This document shows, one piece after another, positions 5,564 to 7,083 of a DNA stretch of 7,083 nt. Each line of letters starts with the position of its first letter. Positions within the stretch are counted from its first letter, which is position 1. This DNA is from Candidatus Aenigmatarchaeota archaeon. Its GTDB lineage: Archaea; Aenigmatarchaeota; Aenigmatarchaeia; QMZP01; QMZT01. Under the pieces are notes generated by a model. That model was given only the letters and a program-made list of their open reading frames with translations. It was not told where the DNA came from and did not search any database. The stretch is taken from NCBI GenBank assembly GCA_023128965.1, contig JAGMCY010000179.1:1-7083 (forward strand), written 5' to 3'. Position numbers and translations under genes: made by a program.

Positions 5564-5950
5564 TCAAGTTTTAACGAACCTGTATCTCTTCGGGGTAAAT
5601 CGTCCGTTCGCTCCCGAGTATCCGCATTTATGGCAGACGAGCTTGTAGAGGATTTTTCTCCCCCTGAGGTTTTTCATGTAGACCTTCCGAAGACCGGAGA
5701 AACATGAAGGGCACTTCTTCGTTCTCTTCCCCTTCCTCGTTTCGATAACGAGTTTCATAGCAGGCATTTTTATGAATATGTTCCTCAGTCTCTTGCCGGA
5801 AATAACGAGCCTGGAATCAACCATCTTCAATCGCATGTTCACCAGGTCCGTGAACTCCCTCAGGGATTCGATCTCCCTGTTCTTCTGCATAACCTCTTTT
5901 ATAACGAAATTAACCACATCCCTTTTCGGGAGCTTCATTCCGGCTTTCAT
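5564..5950 (-). CDS. Archaeal zinc-ribbon protein of unknown function, 128 residues
   Basis: The C-terminal part has a four-cysteine zinc ribbon: CPSC (80-83) and CHKC (106-109), with a basic hairpin between them containing Lys/Arg-rich NLRGRKILYKL. The N-terminal 70 residues are helical and basic (DVVNFVIKEVMQK, SGKRLRNIFIK) and resemble a small winged-helix-like domain. The whole suggests a nucleic-acid-binding protein of a conserved archaeal hypothetical family; the partner and role are unknown. The ATG at 5950 is chosen because TTAAAAA lies 22-28 bases upstream on the - strand, fitting a leaderless start; Met5 is an alternative. It follows the alkyltransferase-like gene by 24 bases, and its promoter overlaps that gene's stop. 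Its own stop joins the fni stop in TGATCA. Confidence 0.85.
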   Translation of the reverse strand: MKAGMKLPKRDVVNFVIKEVMQKNREIESLREFTDLVNMRLKMVDSRLVISGKRLRNIFIKMPAMKLVIETRKGKRTKKCPSCFSGLRKVYMKNLRGRKILYKLVCHKCGYSGANGRFTPKRYRFVKT

Positions 5951-5971
5951 GGTTAAATTTTGAAATCTGGG

Positions 5972-5978
5972 TTTTTAA
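5972..5978 (-). promoter_or_regulatory. TATA-like box for the zinc-ribbon gene
   Basis: On the - strand this reads TTAAAAA, 22-28 bases before the ATG at 5950. It overlaps the TAA stop of the upstream alkyltransferase-like gene, so the zinc-ribbon gene may have its own leaderless transcript as well as read-through. Confidence 0.45.
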
Positions 5979-6274
5979 GATTTTGAGAACTTGTGGAGAT
6001 GCGAACGGAGGTTTATTTTACCGTTTTCTACCGTTACCCCGTCTTTTTTAAGAAGTTTTATTTTTGTTTTTGTCCCTCCTTTCGCTGAATATCCTCCAAT
6101 CGACCCGTCAGACCTCACGACCTTGTAACAGGGGATGTTCACGGGATCGCTGTTCTTTCTCATTAACATACCAACAGTTCGCGGGTGGAGGCCAATGGAT
6201 TTCGCCAGCTCACCGTAGGTCGTGACCTTACCCTTAGGAATAAGTTTAAGCAGGGAGCAGACCTTATCTTCCAT
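5975..6274 (-). CDS. Single-domain O6-alkylguanine-DNA alkyltransferase-like protein (MGMT/Ogt family)
   Basis: The 99 residues cover only the C-terminal DNA-binding and active-site domain of the MGMT family; the N-terminal ribonuclease-H-like domain is absent. The segment IPKGKVTTYGELA (12-24) is the family's typical entry to the recognition helix. Arg32 in PRTVG aligns with the arginine finger that replaces the flipped base. The active site is IPCYKVV (47-53): Cys49 is retained, so this is not a classic cysteine-less alkyltransferase-like protein, but the usual His-Arg of PCHRV is Tyr50-Lys51. The GSIGGYS loop (57-63) is conserved. By family knowledge it would repair or recognise alkylated guanine; the altered motif leaves the activity open. 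The start at 6274 has a TATA box at -23 to -30. Confidence 0.88.
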   Translation of the reverse strand: MEDKVCSLLKLIPKGKVTTYGELAKSIGLHPRTVGMLMRKNSDPVNIPCYKVVRSDGSIGGYSAKGGTKTKIKLLKKDGVTVENGKINLRSHLHKFSKS

Positions 6275-6392
6275 ATTTGAACGTATTTTTTGTTAAATTT
6301 ATATCAGGCTGGTTTTAGCGAATTTGTAGAATTCCAAAATGTTTAAACAAAAAAATGATTTATATACAAAATACACAATAATATATAAACGG
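6275..6392. promoter_or_regulatory. Divergent promoter region of the MGMT-like and UbiA genes
   Basis: This AT-rich 118-base spacer holds two separate TATA-like boxes. On the - strand ATATAAAT (6304-6297) lies 23-30 bases before the MGMT-like start. On the + strand TTTATATA (6359-6366) lies 27-34 bases before the UbiA start at 6393. A perfect 8-base palindrome GTTTAAAC (6341-6348) sits between them and could be an operator or chance. No RNA gene is apparent. Confidence 0.55.
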
Positions 6393-7083
6393 ATGGGGAT
6401 AAAATATAGTTTTAGTGAACTCCTTTCGTTTATAAGGATCGAGAACGGGTTATTTACGAGTGGTGTAGCGATTTCTGGTTACCTAATTTTCAACCAATTG
6501 AGTTCAAATATATTACCTCTTTTTTTCGCCATGTTCTTTGGAACAGGAGCGAGCTATGCCTACAACTATTTGAAAGACAGGAGAGAAGATATTATCAACA
6601 AAAACAGACTGAATAAATTCGTTCTGGAAGGGGGGAAGGGGATGTTTATAGTGGTATCTTTATACTTTCTGGGCTTCATTTCGTCCCTTTCGTTTTCCTT
6701 ATTTTCCTGGATAACGTATATGTTTTTGATAGTGATAAGTGTTCTTTATTCGGGATGGATCAGGATAAAGGAGAAGTTCCTGATAAAGAATTTAAATACA
6801 GGACTCGGCATTTCGCTATCTTTTATGGTAGGTGCGATGGTGAGCGGTTTCGTTTACGAAGTCATGTTTTCTTATGCCCTGATTGTTTTCATGCTCGGTT
6901 TCGCCGCTAACATACTCGGAGACATCAGGGGATATAAGGGGGATAGATCAATAGGGATGCTCACGCTTCCAATGTTGTTTGGTTTTGAGAAGACAAAGGG
7001 GATAATATATTCAATAATCTCGTTCATCTCAATTTCAGTTTTGTTCTTAAACTACATCGCCTTCTATCCACTCATCCCGTTCA
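6393..7083 (+). CDS. UbiA-family membrane prenyltransferase (3' end outside window)
   Basis: The 230 visible residues form several hydrophobic helices (about 22-36, 40-57, 84-122, 138-175 and 204-222) and carry the family's aspartate motifs. The first is exact, NxxxDxxxD at Asn58-Asp62-Asp66 (NYLKDRRED). The second is NILGDIRGYKGD, where Asp177 and Asp184 are kept but the usual internal aspartate is Gly180. Such enzymes transfer a prenyl group from its diphosphate to an acceptor in the membrane. In archaea candidates are digeranylgeranylglyceryl phosphate synthase and quinone, heme or chlorin-type prenyltransferases; the acceptor cannot be decided here. The ATG at 6393 is preferred over an in-frame ATG at 6339 because the TATA box at 6359-6366 would lie inside the longer gene and because homology-like sequence begins near LLSFIRIENG. 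Confidence 0.9.
   Translation, partial: MGIKYSFSELLSFIRIENGLFTSGVAISGYLIFNQLSSNILPLFFAMFFGTGASYAYNYLKDRREDIINKNRLNKFVLEGGKGMFIVVSLYFLGFISSLSFSLFSWITYMFLIVISVLYSGWIRIKEKFLIKNLNTGLGISLSFMVGAMVSGFVYEVMFSYALIVFMLGFAANILGDIRGYKGDRSIGMLTLPMLFGFEKTKGIIYSIISFISISVLFLNYIAFYPLIPF

Noticed and set aside
5772..5963. Plus-strand 63-codon frame opposite the zinc-ribbon gene
   Set aside because: It is antisense to the better supported gene, with no upstream signal.
6339..6392. Earlier in-frame ATG for the UbiA gene
   Set aside because: The best TATA box lies downstream of it, and the 18 extra residues are lysine-, asparagine- and tyrosine-rich, as expected of translated promoter sequence.
1..7083. CRISPR array, tRNA or rRNA gene, insertion sequence
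   Set aside because: I saw no regularly spaced repeats, no cloverleaf-like segment in the gaps, and no transposase or terminal inverted repeats. The only notable repeat longer than the 15-base KFEK pair is the 30-base promoter pair.

Overview
The window looks archaeal, probably a moderately AT-rich euryarchaeal or uncultivated lineage; the species cannot be named. Three things support this. Genes that begin a transcription unit have a TATA-like box about 23-34 bases before the start codon, typical of leaderless archaeal mRNAs. Internal operon genes instead have GGAGGG/AGGGGAT-type ribosome sites. The gene set is the archaeal modified mevalonate pathway.

Layout. 1-150: 3' end of an unrecognised gene. 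168-2273 (+): a tight, overlapping run encoding the large and small subunits of aconitase X-type phosphomevalonate dehydratase, then a UbiX-type flavin prenyltransferase. 2270-2611 (-): a small helical protein of unknown function, tail-to-tail with UbiX and head-to-head with the next gene. 2661-3713 (+): a 350-residue, probably beta-rich protein with a weak resemblance to the CrtC/AttH lipocalin-like family and codon use unlike its neighbours. 3777-5563 (+): isopentenyl phosphate kinase and type 2 isopentenyl diphosphate isomerase. 5564-6274 (-): an archaeal zinc-ribbon protein and a single-domain O6-alkylguanine-DNA alkyltransferase-like protein. 6393-7083 (+): a UbiA-family membrane prenyltransferase, cut by the window end.

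How they work together. Phosphomevalonate dehydratase makes trans-anhydromevalonate 5-phosphate. A UbiD-type decarboxylase, not present here, would convert this to isopentenyl phosphate using prenylated FMN made by UbiX. Isopentenyl phosphate kinase gives IPP and the isomerase gives DMAPP. The UbiA protein would use long-chain prenyl diphosphates derived from these. The pathway genes are split by the 2270-3713 pair. The 30 bases before the lipocalin-like gene and the 30 bases before the kinase gene match at 27 positions, which suggests a local duplication or insertion.

The pathway itself is described in the literature. The least explained parts are the lipocalin-like gene with its duplicated promoter, the two unknown small proteins, and several substitutions at normally conserved active-site positions.
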